The translations under genes were made by a program, and so were the position numbers. A stretch of DNA of 64,000 nucleotides from Bacteriovoracaceae bacterium UBA6144 (GTDB lineage: Bacteria > Bdellovibrionota > Bacteriovoracia > Bacteriovoracales > Bacteriovoracaceae): NCBI GenBank assembly GCA_002435705.1, contig DIVA01000052.1:124001-188000 (forward strand), given 5' to 3'. Shown piece after piece: positions 45,242 to 55,500 of this stretch. The notes beneath the pieces were generated by a model. That model was not told the DNA's origin. It ran no database searches and saw only the letters and a program-made list of their open reading frames with translations. Within the stretch, counting starts at the first letter, position 1; every line of letters starts with the position of its first letter.

Positions 45242-46269
45242 GGCTTATCGACCCACACACATTTGGTCAGAAAGCCGCGCTTAGTTTGGGGCTCACCAAA
45301 CCCTGCTTCTTTCAATGTCTGAGTCATATCCCACTCGGTGTATCCCTTATAGAAAGGCTCATGATAATCGATTGGGAAGCGGTAGAGGGCCCACTGGTAG
45401 TCAGGCATGTCCTGCTTTTGAATAGAGTCGACGATGATCAAGCGCCCTTGGGGCTTGAGAACTCGAAAGGCTTCTTGGATCGCTTTTTCTCTCACGGAAC
45501 TCGGGATCTCATGAAAGAGAAATACGGAAAACACCACATCCTGCGATTGATCTTTAAAGGGGAGATCTTCGGCTGCCGCTTGGATGAAATTCACCTTTCT
45601 GTTTTTAAGCCGCTCTTGAGCTCCTGAGAGATAGGCCCGAGAGAGGTCACTGATGGTGTAATTCATTTTTGGGAAAGCTTTGCTGACACTTTCTGATATC
45701 TCTCCGGTTCCGGCCGCGACTTCGAGGATCTGCACGTCTTCTGGCTTTTTATCTTTGATGGCCTCATAGAGTGGTTTGAAGATCAGGCGGCGCATGGCCT
45801 GGGCGGTGCCGGTGAAGAGAATTTCTACCTGGTGATTATAGAGCTCTGCGGATTCACGGGAGAGATAACCATCGATCTGCCAGTGAAAGTTTCGTTTAAA
45901 ATAGTCAGGTAATCCTTCCTCGCTGTGCGAGGGCCTTGTGATGTTGAGTTTTCTTTGCCGCCCCATTCTGACAGAAGCGAGCATGATTTTAGGCAAGCGC
46001 TTTAGGTGTTTGAGAGGGGATTCCGGGGTTAAAACGGAGTAGGGGAGAATGCCTTCGGAGAAGAGAGTAGCGTCTTCCTCGTACATCGCCTTAATGTCTT
46101 GCAGAATCATGTCGCGCTTATCACGCTGGTCCTGCGGCACGTCTGGGACCTGCACCCAGGGCGAGAAGAGCTTTGTGAAATTCTGGACCAATTTGTACTC
46201 GCCTACATAGGAGAGGGTTCGAGTGATGTGGTATGCTTGATGAGTTTTATCAAGAAGAAGTTTCTTCAT
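45238..46269 (-). CDS. Class I SAM-dependent methyltransferase (UbiE-like core)
   Basis: 343 residues. A long N-terminal region (about 1-180) with no clear motif precedes a Rossmann core: QILEVAAGTGEISESVSKAF (motif I), FIQAAAEDLPFKDQSQDVVF (motif II/III) and EAFRVLKPQGRLIIVDSI (post-motif). The core is of the ubiquinone/menaquinone or lipid methyltransferase type, but the N-terminal half is unlike UbiE. Shares a stop tetranucleotide with the large secreted gene. Substrate unknown. Confidence 0.75.
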   Translation of the reverse strand: MKKLLLDKTHQAYHITRTLSYVGEYKLVQNFTKLFSPWVQVPDVPQDQRDKRDMILQDIKAMYEEDATLFSEGILPYSVLTPESPLKHLKRLPKIMLASVRMGRQRKLNITRPSHSEEGLPDYFKRNFHWQIDGYLSRESAELYNHQVEILFTGTAQAMRRLIFKPLYEAIKDKKPEDVQILEVAAGTGEISESVSKAFPKMNYTISDLSRAYLSGAQERLKNRKVNFIQAAAEDLPFKDQSQDVVFSVFLFHEIPSSVREKAIQEAFRVLKPQGRLIIVDSIQKQDMPDYQWALYRFPIDYHEPFYKGYTEWDMTQTLKEAGFGEPQTKRGFLTKCVWVDKP

Positions 46270-46363
46270 TTTTCAGGCTCCTGGTGACGATTATACTCTC
46301 CGTCATTGAGTTAGGCCGCTTAAAATAAGTTAGTTAATTACTTAGACAAAATTGAGGTGAATC

Positions 46364-46624
46364 ATGAACATTCAGATAACCTTTCGTCATATGGAGCACA
46401 CACCGGCCCTCGACACACTGATTCGTGAAAAATCTCAAAAATTTAGCAAATGGCTTGGGGCCAGCGTCACAACCAATTGGGTGTGCTGGGTTGAAGGGGT
46501 GGATCAGTGCTGCGAAGTCAAAGTCCATGCAGGTCACAAAGAATATTTTGCTAAAGCAGCCTCAGAAGATCTTTATAAAACAGTCGATTTAGTTATCCAG
46601 AAAATTCACAATCAAATGGAGTAA
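46364..46624 (+). CDS. hpf: Ribosome hibernation promoting factor (short HPF, S30AE family)
   Basis: 86 residues starting MNIQITFRHMEHTPALDTLI, the conserved HPF start, with beta-strand CEVKVHAGHKEYFAKAASED and a helix YKTVDLVIQKIHNQ. Binds the 30S decoding centre and stores ribosomes as inactive particles. Length is that of the short form, without the long-HPF C-terminal domain. GAGGTGAATC precedes the ATG. The fadD-like gene starts 2 bp after its stop, which may link lipid use to ribosome sleep. Confidence 0.87.
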   Translation: MNIQITFRHMEHTPALDTLIREKSQKFSKWLGASVTTNWVCWVEGVDQCCEVKVHAGHKEYFAKAASEDLYKTVDLVIQKIHNQME

Positions 46625-46626
46625 GC

Positions 46627-48312
46627 ATGTCTAAGGTTTGGTATAAAAATTACGATCCTGGTGTCCCACAAACGATTGATGTGAATGAATTCAAAAACAT
46701 CACAGAAATCCTTGAGTTCGGTTTTTCAAAATTTGCCCATCGTCCGGCTTTCCATAATATGGGGACGACCCTGACTTTCGGTCAGATCGATGTGCTCTCG
46801 CGCCGTTTTGCCAGTTATCTGCAAAATGATTTAGGTCTTAAAAAAGGTGATCGTATTGCGATCATGATGCCGAATATCCTGCAGTACCCGATAGCACTCT
46901 TCGGCGCACTCCGTGCAGGACTAGTGGTGGTGAACGTGAACCCACTCTACACCCCTCGCGAACTCGAGCACCAGATGAAAGACTCGGGTGCCCAGGCGAT
47001 TGTAATTTTCGCGAACTCCGCTCACACGCTGGAGAAAGTTCTCAAGAATACACCGGTCAAGCACATCATCCTGACGCAAATTGGAGATATGCTTAACTTT
47101 CCAAAAAATTTGATCGTCAATTTTGTGATCAAAAACGTCAAGAAAATGGTGCCGGCCTTTAATCTGGAAAAAACCATCGATTTCAAATCAATCCTCGCTT
47201 CAGGAGATCCGACAAAATACAAAAAACCCGAGATGGTTCACGACGATATTGCTTTCTTGCAGTACACCGGTGGAACGACAGGTGTCGCCAAGGGCGCGAT
47301 CCTCACGCAAGGAAACATTGTCGCGAACATGCTTCAGGCCCGCGCGTGGATTAAAAACTATATTGCTGATGGACAAGAAATTCTCATCACTCCACTGCCG
47401 CTCTATCATATCTTCTCTCTCACCGCGAACTGCTTTGTGTTCTGTAGCGTAGGTGCTTTGAATATTCTCATCACTAACCCGCGCGACATTCCTGGCTTCG
47501 TTAAAGAAATGAAGAAGTGGAAGTTCACGGCCATCACTGGTGTGAACACGCTTTTCAATGGTCTCTTGAATAATCCTGATTTCAGAAATCTAGATTTCTC
47601 AGCTCTCAAAGTCGCTCTCGGCGGTGGGATGGCCGTGCAGAAAGCTGTGGCTGATCGCTGGAGAGAGGTCACGGGACGTCCTCTGATCGAGGCGTACGGA
47701 CTCACAGAAACCAGTCCTGCGGCCTGTATCAATCCCATGACCCTCAAAGAGTACAACGGCTTCATCGGTCTGCCGATTCCATCGACGGAAGTTGAAATTA
47801 AAGACGATGACTCAAAGACGGTGCCGATCGGTGAAGTGGGAGAACTCTGTATTCGTGGTCCTCAGGTGATGAAGGGCTACTGGATGCGTCCCGATGAGAC
47901 AGAGAAGGTCATGACCACCGATCACTTCTTTCGCACCGGTGACTTGGGCTACATGACTCCTGAAGGATATGTGAAGATCGTTGACCGTAAAAAAGATATG
48001 ATCCTGGTTTCGGGCTTCAATGTTTATCCTAATGAGTTAGAAGATGTGATCTGCCAGAACTCGAAGGTTCTCGAGTGTGCGGCCGTAGGCATCCCAGATG
48101 AGAAATCGGGTGAGGCCATTAAGATTTATGTGGTTAAAAAAGATGACTCTCTTACAAAAGAAGAGCTCATCGAGTACTGCCGCAAAAATATGACTTCTTA
48201 TAAGGTTCCTCGTTTGGTGGAATTTAGAACTGAGCTCCCTAAGACGAATGTGGGCAAGATTTTGAGAAAAGATTTGCGTGCAGAAGCCCTGAAAGAGCAC
48301 CAAAAAGGCTAA
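46627..48312 (+). CDS. fadD: Long-chain fatty acid-CoA ligase (FadD-like)
   Basis: 561 residues, full family length. FLQYTGGTTGVAKGAI is the AMP/ATP P-loop, YGLTETSPA the second motif, FFRTGDLGYM and IVDRKKDMILVSGFNVYPNE the hinge and C-terminal binding motifs, and PKTNVGKILRKDLR the catalytic Lys near the end. Activates fatty acids to acyl-CoA at the inner membrane. The symbol is by family; preferred chain length is not known. Follows hpf by 2 bp and ends at a strong terminator. Confidence 0.93.
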   Translation: MSKVWYKNYDPGVPQTIDVNEFKNITEILEFGFSKFAHRPAFHNMGTTLTFGQIDVLSRRFASYLQNDLGLKKGDRIAIMMPNILQYPIALFGALRAGLVVVNVNPLYTPRELEHQMKDSGAQAIVIFANSAHTLEKVLKNTPVKHIILTQIGDMLNFPKNLIVNFVIKNVKKMVPAFNLEKTIDFKSILASGDPTKYKKPEMVHDDIAFLQYTGGTTGVAKGAILTQGNIVANMLQARAWIKNYIADGQEILITPLPLYHIFSLTANCFVFCSVGALNILITNPRDIPGFVKEMKKWKFTAITGVNTLFNGLLNNPDFRNLDFSALKVALGGGMAVQKAVADRWREVTGRPLIEAYGLTETSPAACINPMTLKEYNGFIGLPIPSTEVEIKDDDSKTVPIGEVGELCIRGPQVMKGYWMRPDETEKVMTTDHFFRTGDLGYMTPEGYVKIVDRKKDMILVSGFNVYPNELEDVICQNSKVLECAAVGIPDEKSGEAIKIYVVKKDDSLTKEELIEYCRKNMTSYKVPRLVEFRTELPKTNVGKILRKDLRAEALKEHQKG

Positions 48313-48335
48313 GGTTAGTAATTGTTAGAAACGCT

Positions 48336-48364
48336 AAAAAGGGAGTCTTCGGGCTCCCTTTTTT
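48336..48364 (+). terminator. Intrinsic terminator of the hpf-fadD unit
   Basis: AAAAAGGGAG ... CTCCCTTTTTT forms a strong stem around a TTCG-like loop and ends in six T, 24 bp after the fadD stop. Confidence 0.85.
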
Positions 48365-48562
48365 AATTCTCACTCCTTAGGTGATTTTGATCGGGGCGCT
48401 GAAGGCATTTGTCAGAAAAAGAGTTCTTTCCTTCAGACCAAAGATTTCTTTAGAATAGAAGTAAGTTCTGAGGTTGAATATCACGGAAGATTGCTCTTGA
48501 GACGGAATTCAAGTTCTCTCCTTTAGAGCCAAAGAAGCGCCTGTGCAGGGCGCTTTTTTTTT
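48365..48562 (+). ncRNA. Candidate small RNA or terminated leader, between two terminators
   Basis: A 198-bp region without ORF lies between the terminator at 48336 and a second at 48535. A TTTAGAAT sequence near 48450 could be a -10 element. After it, GCTC (48493) and GAGC (48526) enclose TTGA/TCAA as a small stem. The segment may be a separate small RNA of about 100 nt or a 5' leader of the 48627 gene ended by an attenuator. No match to a known riboswitch family (c-di-GMP, preQ1, SAM, TPP) could be found by eye. Confidence 0.35.
48535..48562 (+). terminator. Intrinsic terminator upstream of the PilZ-HD gene
   Basis: AAGCGCC ... GGCGCTT, loop TGTGCAG, then a run of nine T (48554-48562). A strong terminator but not placed after a gene, 64 bp before the ATG at 48627. 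Confidence 0.75.
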
Positions 48563-48626
48563 GCCAAAAAAAGAATCATAGAAAATTATTTAGTGGGATG
48601 CATTTGGTCACTGCTATCATATTCTG

Positions 48627-50012
48627 ATGGATATTCCTCGGGTCATAGGCAGCTATCGCATCTCCACATCAGGGCAAGAGATCTTGCAGTTGATGATGAA
48701 GAGTTTTGAGAATAAAAAACCTATTCTCTGGCAAACGTATGATGCTCACCGAGTGGTTCACGACATCACAAGTTTTGATCTGAATCTGCAAAAAAAACTC
48801 ATCAAAGTCAGTCATGCGGCTTCTCAGGAATTACTCGATCCCGCCAGGCCGGCCTATATCAAACTCCCCTTTAGAGACTCCGTGTTTAAAGGAGAGATCT
48901 TAAATGCTCTTCCTGGGAGCATCAGTCTGAAGATTCCGACTGAAGTTCACTGGCGAGAGTTTCGTGAGCAGGAAAGAATACAGTTTAAACTCAATGAGCA
49001 TTTCATCACACTTAAACCGCATGTGCCTCACATGCTGCCGGAGCTGCTCCCCACGATGAAGCTGGCGATTAAAGATATCACCATGAATGGATTTGGTATG
49101 TTCACCAGTGGGGACAATGATCAATTCTTTAAGGAGAAAAAATTTCTAGATGTGACTGCCCTCGATAACATCCATCTCTCCCGTGCGCATTCTGCCTACA
49201 TCGTTTGGCGCCAGCGCGTGCAAACAAAAGCTGAGCTGGCACAGGGGCTGGTGTGGCGCTTAGGCGTGCGTATGATCAATCCTTTTACTCACGCCAGTCT
49301 TGATGCGCTCACAGGTGGGGGAGTCAAGCGTCAGAAAATTGCGCGAGAGCTTATTAATACCTCTCTCGGTGAGGACTTCCAAAAGCTCCTGGAGAATGCT
49401 GTCCAGAGCTCTATGGCGAAGATGAAGCAAAAACCGGCCATCTCAAAGTACCTGCGCCAGCTTGAGGTTTCGCGCTCGGAGAGTGATTATCTCATGGAGC
49501 ATATCGAAGTCCTCATAGTGGTTTGTATATTCCTTAGCCGTGCTCTCAATTGGGTCAGTGAGGCCAGTCTGGAGAAATTCATCTACGCCGCATATCTGCA
49601 CGACGCTGCCTTATTTCAGCATCCGCGTTTAGCTCAGCTCTCGAAGCGCGAGGACTTAGAAAAATACCGTGATCAACTCACTCAGGCCGAGGTGGATATA
49701 TATAAGTATGCCCCTCAGGAAGCGGCCCGGATTGCGCGGGAAGATTCCTCTGCACCACCGGATGTAGAACAGATGCTTTTGATGCAAAAAGAGATGCCTG
49801 ATGGAAGTGGCTTTCCGCGAGCATTGCGAGGTCACCAAATCCCTGCACTTCCTTCACTCTTTATTGTCGCCCACGCCCTGACCGAAGAGATTATGAGTAA
49901 TCCCCGCTGGAGCATCGAAGACTGGGTGAAGAAGAACAAAGCTGTCTTCAAGGGGTCTCACTTCGACAAAGTCATGGACGCTCTCTACGAAGCCAGAATC
50001 TCTTTCAAGTAG
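48627..50012 (+). CDS. PilZ-like domain fused to a degenerate HD-GYP-like domain
   Basis: 461 residues. An N-terminal YcgR-like domain (1-110) is followed by a PilZ-like segment: REQER (R-x-x-x-R) and DITMNGFG (D-x-T-x-x-G), matching the c-di-GMP pocket. A C-terminal helical domain has YLHDAALF (HD) and MQKEMPDGSGFP where HD-GYP enzymes have HHExxDGxGYP: HHE is MQKE and GYP is GFP. It may thus bind c-di-GMP and either weakly hydrolyse it or act as a pseudo-enzyme. It is preceded by a terminated leader. The end overlaps the convergent oxidase gene by 28 nt. Confidence 0.7.
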   Translation: MDIPRVIGSYRISTSGQEILQLMMKSFENKKPILWQTYDAHRVVHDITSFDLNLQKKLIKVSHAASQELLDPARPAYIKLPFRDSVFKGEILNALPGSISLKIPTEVHWREFREQERIQFKLNEHFITLKPHVPHMLPELLPTMKLAIKDITMNGFGMFTSGDNDQFFKEKKFLDVTALDNIHLSRAHSAYIVWRQRVQTKAELAQGLVWRLGVRMINPFTHASLDALTGGGVKRQKIARELINTSLGEDFQKLLENAVQSSMAKMKQKPAISKYLRQLEVSRSESDYLMEHIEVLIVVCIFLSRALNWVSEASLEKFIYAAYLHDAALFQHPRLAQLSKREDLEKYRDQLTQAEVDIYKYAPQEAARIAREDSSAPPDVEQMLLMQKEMPDGSGFPRALRGHQIPALPSLFIVAHALTEEIMSNPRWSIEDWVKKNKAVFKGSHFDKVMDALYEARISFK

Positions 50013-51265
50013 TCATTCAAAAACACACCCTTCGGATCAAGCTGTTGGCGCAGGTTTCTGAAGTCCTCAAAGCGCGGGTAGAGAGTCGTGAAGTCCCGGG
50101 TTTTAAGTGAGTGCCATTTGCCCCAATGGGGACGACCCTGAAACTGTTTAAAAATTTCTTGGACTCCTTCGAAGTAGAAGCGGTGATCTTCTCCTCTATA
50201 GGTGTGAATCGCAAAATACACACTCGCTCTCTGGTAGGCGGGAGAGAGCCAGATGTCGTCGGCTTTTACAAAACGAATCTCGATAGGAAAGAGAGTTTGG
50301 ATGTGGTGTTTTTTTATGAAAGCCACGATCTCATCAAAGGCTTGAGTGAAATTCTCCAAGGGGAGATTGTACTCCATTTCCATGAAGCGGATGTCGCGGT
50401 TTGAAGGAAAAATCTCATGCGACCATCCCGATCTTGCTTGATGAGAAATAAAAGACTGCATGATACGGTCACAAAAAGCATAGCTTCTTGAGTGCGTGGC
50501 CAGCACATTGAGTGCTTCATACACTGGGCCTTCAAGATGCTTTTGGATAAATGCACTTAGCGCGCTTTGCTCAATCACCTCTTGTGTAGGATTCATTTTT
50601 TTCACCAAAGCCCAGTCCCCGACAGGAAAATAGAAGAGCTCAAAATGGCGATTCTCTTTAATATCGTTTTGGATCGTCTCTAAAAATTCTCCTCTGCGTT
50701 TGAGCATCGTCTCTTCTTTGAGTTGATAGCTCTCAGTCAGCTGGAGTTCAATTTCATGCAAGACCCCTAAGCTTCCCAGAGAGAGTCTTAGAGCGTTGAA
50801 GTCCGGGTCACCCAGTTTACTTTCTCGCAGTTCACCTTGAGCATCGACATAGCTCAACCAAGTTATTTGATTGGAGATGGATTGAAGCGTGAGACCTGTG
50901 CCATGAGTGCCCGTGCTGGTAGCCCCGGCCAGAGACTGACGATTGATGTCTCCTTGATTGATCATGGCCAGTCGATGCTTGAAAGCCTCATCTCCTAGGC
51001 GATGAAGCTTGGTGCCAGCGAGAACTCTGGCACGTTTTGCTTGAGGGTCTACACTGGTGATCCCTTGCAGGTGATCGAGGTGCAAGTAGTGTTCGTCGGA
51101 GGCGATCAAAGGGTTCCAAGAGTGACCAGAGCCACGAACTCGGATGCTCTGATTTAAGTCGCGTGCTTTGAGCACGGCACTTTGTAGCTCACTTAAGTTT
51201 CTGGGAGCGTGAGTGTGGGAAGGAGTAAAACTAAAATTTTCCGCCCAGTTCTTTATAGGAAGCAT
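49985..51265 (-). CDS. FAD-dependent aldonolactone oxidase family protein (D-arabinono-1,4-lactone oxidase-like)
   Basis: 426 residues. An FAD-binding type 4 domain has RVRGSGHSWNPL, with the His that attaches FAD in this family, and INQGDINRQSLAGATSTGTH. The C-terminal ALO domain ends HWGKWHSLKT and PRFEDFRNLRQQLDPKGVF, matching the family. Oxidises a sugar lactone using oxygen or another acceptor. Its start overlaps the upstream aldolase-like gene by 13 nt, so they are co-translated. The same pairing is known to me from actinobacteria, from memory. Confidence 0.87.
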   Translation of the reverse strand: MLPIKNWAENFSFTPSHTHAPRNLSELQSAVLKARDLNQSIRVRGSGHSWNPLIASDEHYLHLDHLQGITSVDPQAKRARVLAGTKLHRLGDEAFKHRLAMINQGDINRQSLAGATSTGTHGTGLTLQSISNQITWLSYVDAQGELRESKLGDPDFNALRLSLGSLGVLHEIELQLTESYQLKEETMLKRRGEFLETIQNDIKENRHFELFYFPVGDWALVKKMNPTQEVIEQSALSAFIQKHLEGPVYEALNVLATHSRSYAFCDRIMQSFISHQARSGWSHEIFPSNRDIRFMEMEYNLPLENFTQAFDEIVAFIKKHHIQTLFPIEIRFVKADDIWLSPAYQRASVYFAIHTYRGEDHRFYFEGVQEIFKQFQGRPHWGKWHSLKTRDFTTLYPRFEDFRNLRQQLDPKGVFLNDYLKEILAS

Positions 51266-52419
51266 TGTCCCTCGCCGCGATAAGTTTTTACATCATGAGT
51301 GATGAGTTGGTTTTTAAAAATATGAATCTCATGGAAATGCTCACAAATCTCCCCGGCCTTGGCGTGTCTAAAAAATAGTGGAGCACCCAAGGATAAACTT
51401 GTCGTGGATTGAACGGGGGTTTGGACTTCGCCGGCCCCTTCGAAACTTAAAAGTTTCACTCCTTGAGGGAGATAGGGGGAGGGCAGGCGATCGACTCCGC
51501 TCATACCCGAAGCCACGTAGCCTCCACCATGACAGGTGTAGATCGAGGGAGCAGGATTTCGGACAATGGGTAAACAGAACGTGAGAGCGGGTTTGATTGA
51601 GAATTGTGTATAGCCGTCAAAGAGTTTCGGGCCATAAAATCCGCTCCCCACCGTGACCTCACTCACGCAGCTCTCAAGGCTTGTGCTTTCAAGGCTTCCG
51701 GTTCCTCCGCCATTCACAAAACGTAGAGGGAAACCGAGATCTTTCAGGGTTTTGACAATTTTTTCTCGCCGCTTACGAAGCTGAGAGATCGAGCGCAGTT
51801 TTAAAAGTTTTATCAAGGGCTTTCCCTTGTCCGCGACTCCGGCGATCTGGGCCTCGTAGCCCATGACGCCCACTAACTCCAGATGTCGGGCGTGCTCTTG
51901 CAGATAGTCCACCAGAGCTTTGAGCTGAGTATCCTCCTGCACACTTGAGCGGAACACGCCAAACCTCAAGCCCGGTAAATCCAGTGAGAGGTCTATATCC
52001 AAACACAGAGTGAACTTTGTGTTGAAGCGCTCAGCATAGAGTTGCAGCAGTTTTAAATGCTCCAAGCGGTCTACCATGAGAGTAATGTCTTGCGGATTCT
52101 TGGCCAATCTCTCTAAGGCCTCTAGATCCCAGATAGGGTAGCCCAAGAGAAGATCTTTAAAGCCCTTTTCTCTCAGCCACAGAGATTCGGCGAGGGTGTA
52201 GGTCATGAGACCTTGAAATTGTGAGGAGGAGTTTAACACTTCTTTTAGAAGTTCACAGGAGCGCACAGACTTAGTCGCAATTCTTATCTTTTTTTGCCCG
52301 GCCCTCTTTAAAATTTGTTGGATATTTTCTTGCCAATAATCGTGGTTTAAGAGGAGCGCTCTGGTGCGTTTTGGCCCCAAAGCTTCTGTGTAGGCCTGAT
52401 ATAAATTGTTTTCACTCAT
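51253..52419 (-). CDS. PLP fold-III enzyme: D-threonine aldolase / D-serine dehydratase-like
   Basis: 388 residues. RIATKSVRS holds the PLP Lys, following the alanine-racemase-type beta strand, and LRFVNGGGTGSLE a phosphate-binding Gly-rich loop. The C-terminal domain ends FFRHAKAGEICEHFHEIHIF, whose His and Cys match the metal site of DSD1-like enzymes. Acts on D-hydroxyamino acids or a similar substrate. First gene of the pair with the aldonolactone oxidase. Confidence 0.82.
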   Translation of the reverse strand: MSENNLYQAYTEALGPKRTRALLLNHDYWQENIQQILKRAGQKKIRIATKSVRSCELLKEVLNSSSQFQGLMTYTLAESLWLREKGFKDLLLGYPIWDLEALERLAKNPQDITLMVDRLEHLKLLQLYAERFNTKFTLCLDIDLSLDLPGLRFGVFRSSVQEDTQLKALVDYLQEHARHLELVGVMGYEAQIAGVADKGKPLIKLLKLRSISQLRKRREKIVKTLKDLGFPLRFVNGGGTGSLESTSLESCVSEVTVGSGFYGPKLFDGYTQFSIKPALTFCLPIVRNPAPSIYTCHGGGYVASGMSGVDRLPSPYLPQGVKLLSFEGAGEVQTPVQSTTSLSLGAPLFFRHAKAGEICEHFHEIHIFKNQLITHDVKTYRGEGQCFL

Positions 52420-52576
52420 GTGATTTATTATAAACGCTTACCGCCTTCACTCTAAATAACTAAATTTCAATCAGTCTAAAATTTTTACATATCTAAATTA
52501 TGCATTCAGTCTAGTCGCAGACCCGGTTTAGGTCTAAAAAGAGAGTAGAATACTAAACTTCTCTTGGATCAAACCT

Positions 52577-55500
52577 ATGAAAAATACCAGCCTCGCCCTC
52601 TCCCTTGCGCTTTTGGCTTCTGCCTGCGGTCTCAACACCTCTCCGCAAGAGCTCAAGAAACTCGAATTGGTGAATTCGGCGGTCATCTCTATTCGCGGCA
52701 ATAGTGAAGTTGAAGTCTTCATGGTTCGCCTTAAAACGCCAGCTCTGGTTGAGACGTCTTCAACGGTGGGCGGGAAGCTTGTTTTGAATGAGGCTGAGAA
52801 GCAAAAAATGATTCAAGAGCAGGTCGAGTTCCTTAAGGCCGCTCAGTCTATTAGTTCTGAAATTCAAATGGTCTATTCGACAAAAATCATCATGAATTCC
52901 GTGACGATCGTGGCTCCTCCTCACGTCATGGGTCAGATCAATGGGCTCCCGATGGTGCAAAACGCTCGCGCCCTCTCACTTTTCTCGGCTCCAAGCGCTT
53001 TAGAGAAGTTGCAAGTAGATGAGGCGATGGCAAAAAAAATGAAAGAGCTTTCTAAGAGAAATTCTGTCGCCTTTATTGGCGCTGAAGAAGCTCGTGCGGC
53101 TTATGGTATTTCTGGTCAAGGAATCCGTGTCGGTGTGATCGACACAGGTATTGACTACACCCACACCATGTTCGGTGGAAGTGGCAGTGTGGATGAGTTC
53201 AAGGCCATCGATGCATCACAGCCCACCTCTCTTTTTCCAACCGCAAAAATTCCCGGTGGAATTGATCTGGTAGGAGATGAGTACTCTCCAGGATCTCCTT
53301 ATCGCTTCTCAAAACTTCCTCGCCCTGACACTAATCCTCTTGATTACAACGGGCACGGCACACATGTGGCCGGGACTGTGGCGGGACTTGGTGATGGGGT
53401 CACTTCTTATGATGGTGTGGCGCCAGCCGCAAGTCTTTATGGAATAAAAGTTTTTGGTAAAAACTCCACTTCAGATGCCGTTGTGATTGCGGCCCTCGAG
53501 TATAGCCTTGATCCTAACGGGGATCTTGATCCCAGTGATAAGCTGGATGTGGTGAATCTCTCCTTAGGCTCTGACTACGGTAAACCATCTCTGAACTACA
53601 CTGAAGCGATCAAGAATACTGTCAAAGCAGGCGTCTCCGTGGTCGCGGCTGCGGGGAATGCTGGCGACAGTCCCTTTATTGTCGGTGCCCCAAGTACAAC
53701 TCCAGAGGCGATCTCTGTCGCTGCTGGAATCGATGATATGATTCATAACGTGGAGGTAGATGGTTCAGAGTTCTTCATCGATGCAACTCCCACCACAATT
53801 CTTTCTCCCGTTGCTCAATTTTCTCGTGAACTCACGGGCACAGAAGTCGTAAAAGAAGAACTCGTTTACGCCGGTCAGGCCACGGAAGAGTTTTCAACTG
53901 ACTTGGCCCAGAAAGTGGTCGGAAAAATTGCTCTGGTTGATAGGGGAGTGAACGCTTTTGCTGAAAAAGCCGCTTTTGCTCTTAAGGCCGGTGCGATTGG
54001 TGTGGTGATTGCCAATAATAACCCATCAGATCCCATCGTTGCTGGTGGTGGTTCAGGTGTTTTAAGTATTCCTGTCGTGATGATTCGTCAGGCTGACGGC
54101 GTGCTTATTAAAGAAGCTCTCAAGGCCAATAAAAAAGTGGAATTCCTCTTCAGTGCTCAAATCAAATTTCAGCGCAACGAACTTATCGACACGATTACGG
54201 ATTTCTCTTCTCGAGGACCTCGCTCTGAAGATGGAATTATTAAACCTGAGATCGTGGCTCCTGGGCAGCAGATCGTTTCAGCTGATACAGGCACTGGCTC
54301 AGGGATGGCGCGCCTCAATGGAACTTCCATGGCTTCTCCCCACATGGCGGGAGTCATGGCCCTGATGAAACAGAAGTATCCCAGTCTCACAGTGACTGAG
54401 CAGAAGCACCTCCTCATGAGCCGTGCTAAAATCATCAACGATAAAAATGGTGTTCGTTATCCCGTTTCTGCTCAAGGCGCGGGACGAGTGGATGTGATGA
54501 ATGCCCTTGAGGCAAAACTTCTCCCAAGTCGTGGAGAGTTTTCTTTGGGTCGCGTGAGCCTTGGTGGGAACGCTGCGATTCGTGAATCGATCACCCTCAC
54601 AAATTTTTCCAACGAGGATCTGAGCCTCACTGTCTCAGGAGATTTCTCCGGTGGCTTGAGTGTTCAAACTCAAACTCTGAGCATCGCTGCCGGCAAGTCT
54701 ATTAAAGCTGATTTCGTTTTCGGCCTCAATACCATTGGTCAGGCCCGCTCAATCTATGAAGGCTACGTGAAACTGCAAAATGGTGGGGAAGTCGTCGCGA
54801 CTTTTCCAGTTCTTGCGGTCGCCCACCAGCACTCGGATGTGAAGGTGGCCGTCACTGAAAATGGTCCACAAGATATCACTCTCGATATCTCAAACCCAAG
54901 TGCCGTGAAAGGCCAGATTCTGCCATTCTATCTTTTGGGATTAGATCCTGAAAAACCAAGCGCAGGCCCTCTTGCTGGGATTCGTTCACGCGCTTGTGAT
55001 CTAGAGTCTGCGGGGTTTCGTTTCCTCGAAAAACAATCTGGTCTCACACAAAAATCTTTCCTCCAACTCGGAGTTAAGCTTTACGACATGGTCACTGATT
55101 GGGAATCCTGTGATCTCTCTGTCCAGATTGACACGAATAATGATGGGGAAGCTGACCTTGAATGGGTTGGGATTAAAGAATCATCTCTCCCAGGTCTTGA
55201 GCGCATCGCTCCTCCTGGTTTCTACAGTGTGCTTCTAGACGCCAAGAAAGCTAAAACCATCCGTTCTCAGTTTGAGACGGTTCAGCGAGACTCTCAGGGT
55301 CAGAGTCCTCTTAAACAGGACTACGCCGATGCCATCATTCATGTGGGAGAATATAAACCTTTCCACCAGAGTTCAGTCACCATGCTTGAGCTACCCATGG
55401 ATAAACTCAACGTTCAGGGTGATTTAAAACTGAAACTTGCCGTCTTAAGCGGCAATGAAAACTCCATCATGCCCGATGATTTCTTGGGCTCAGACTGGAT

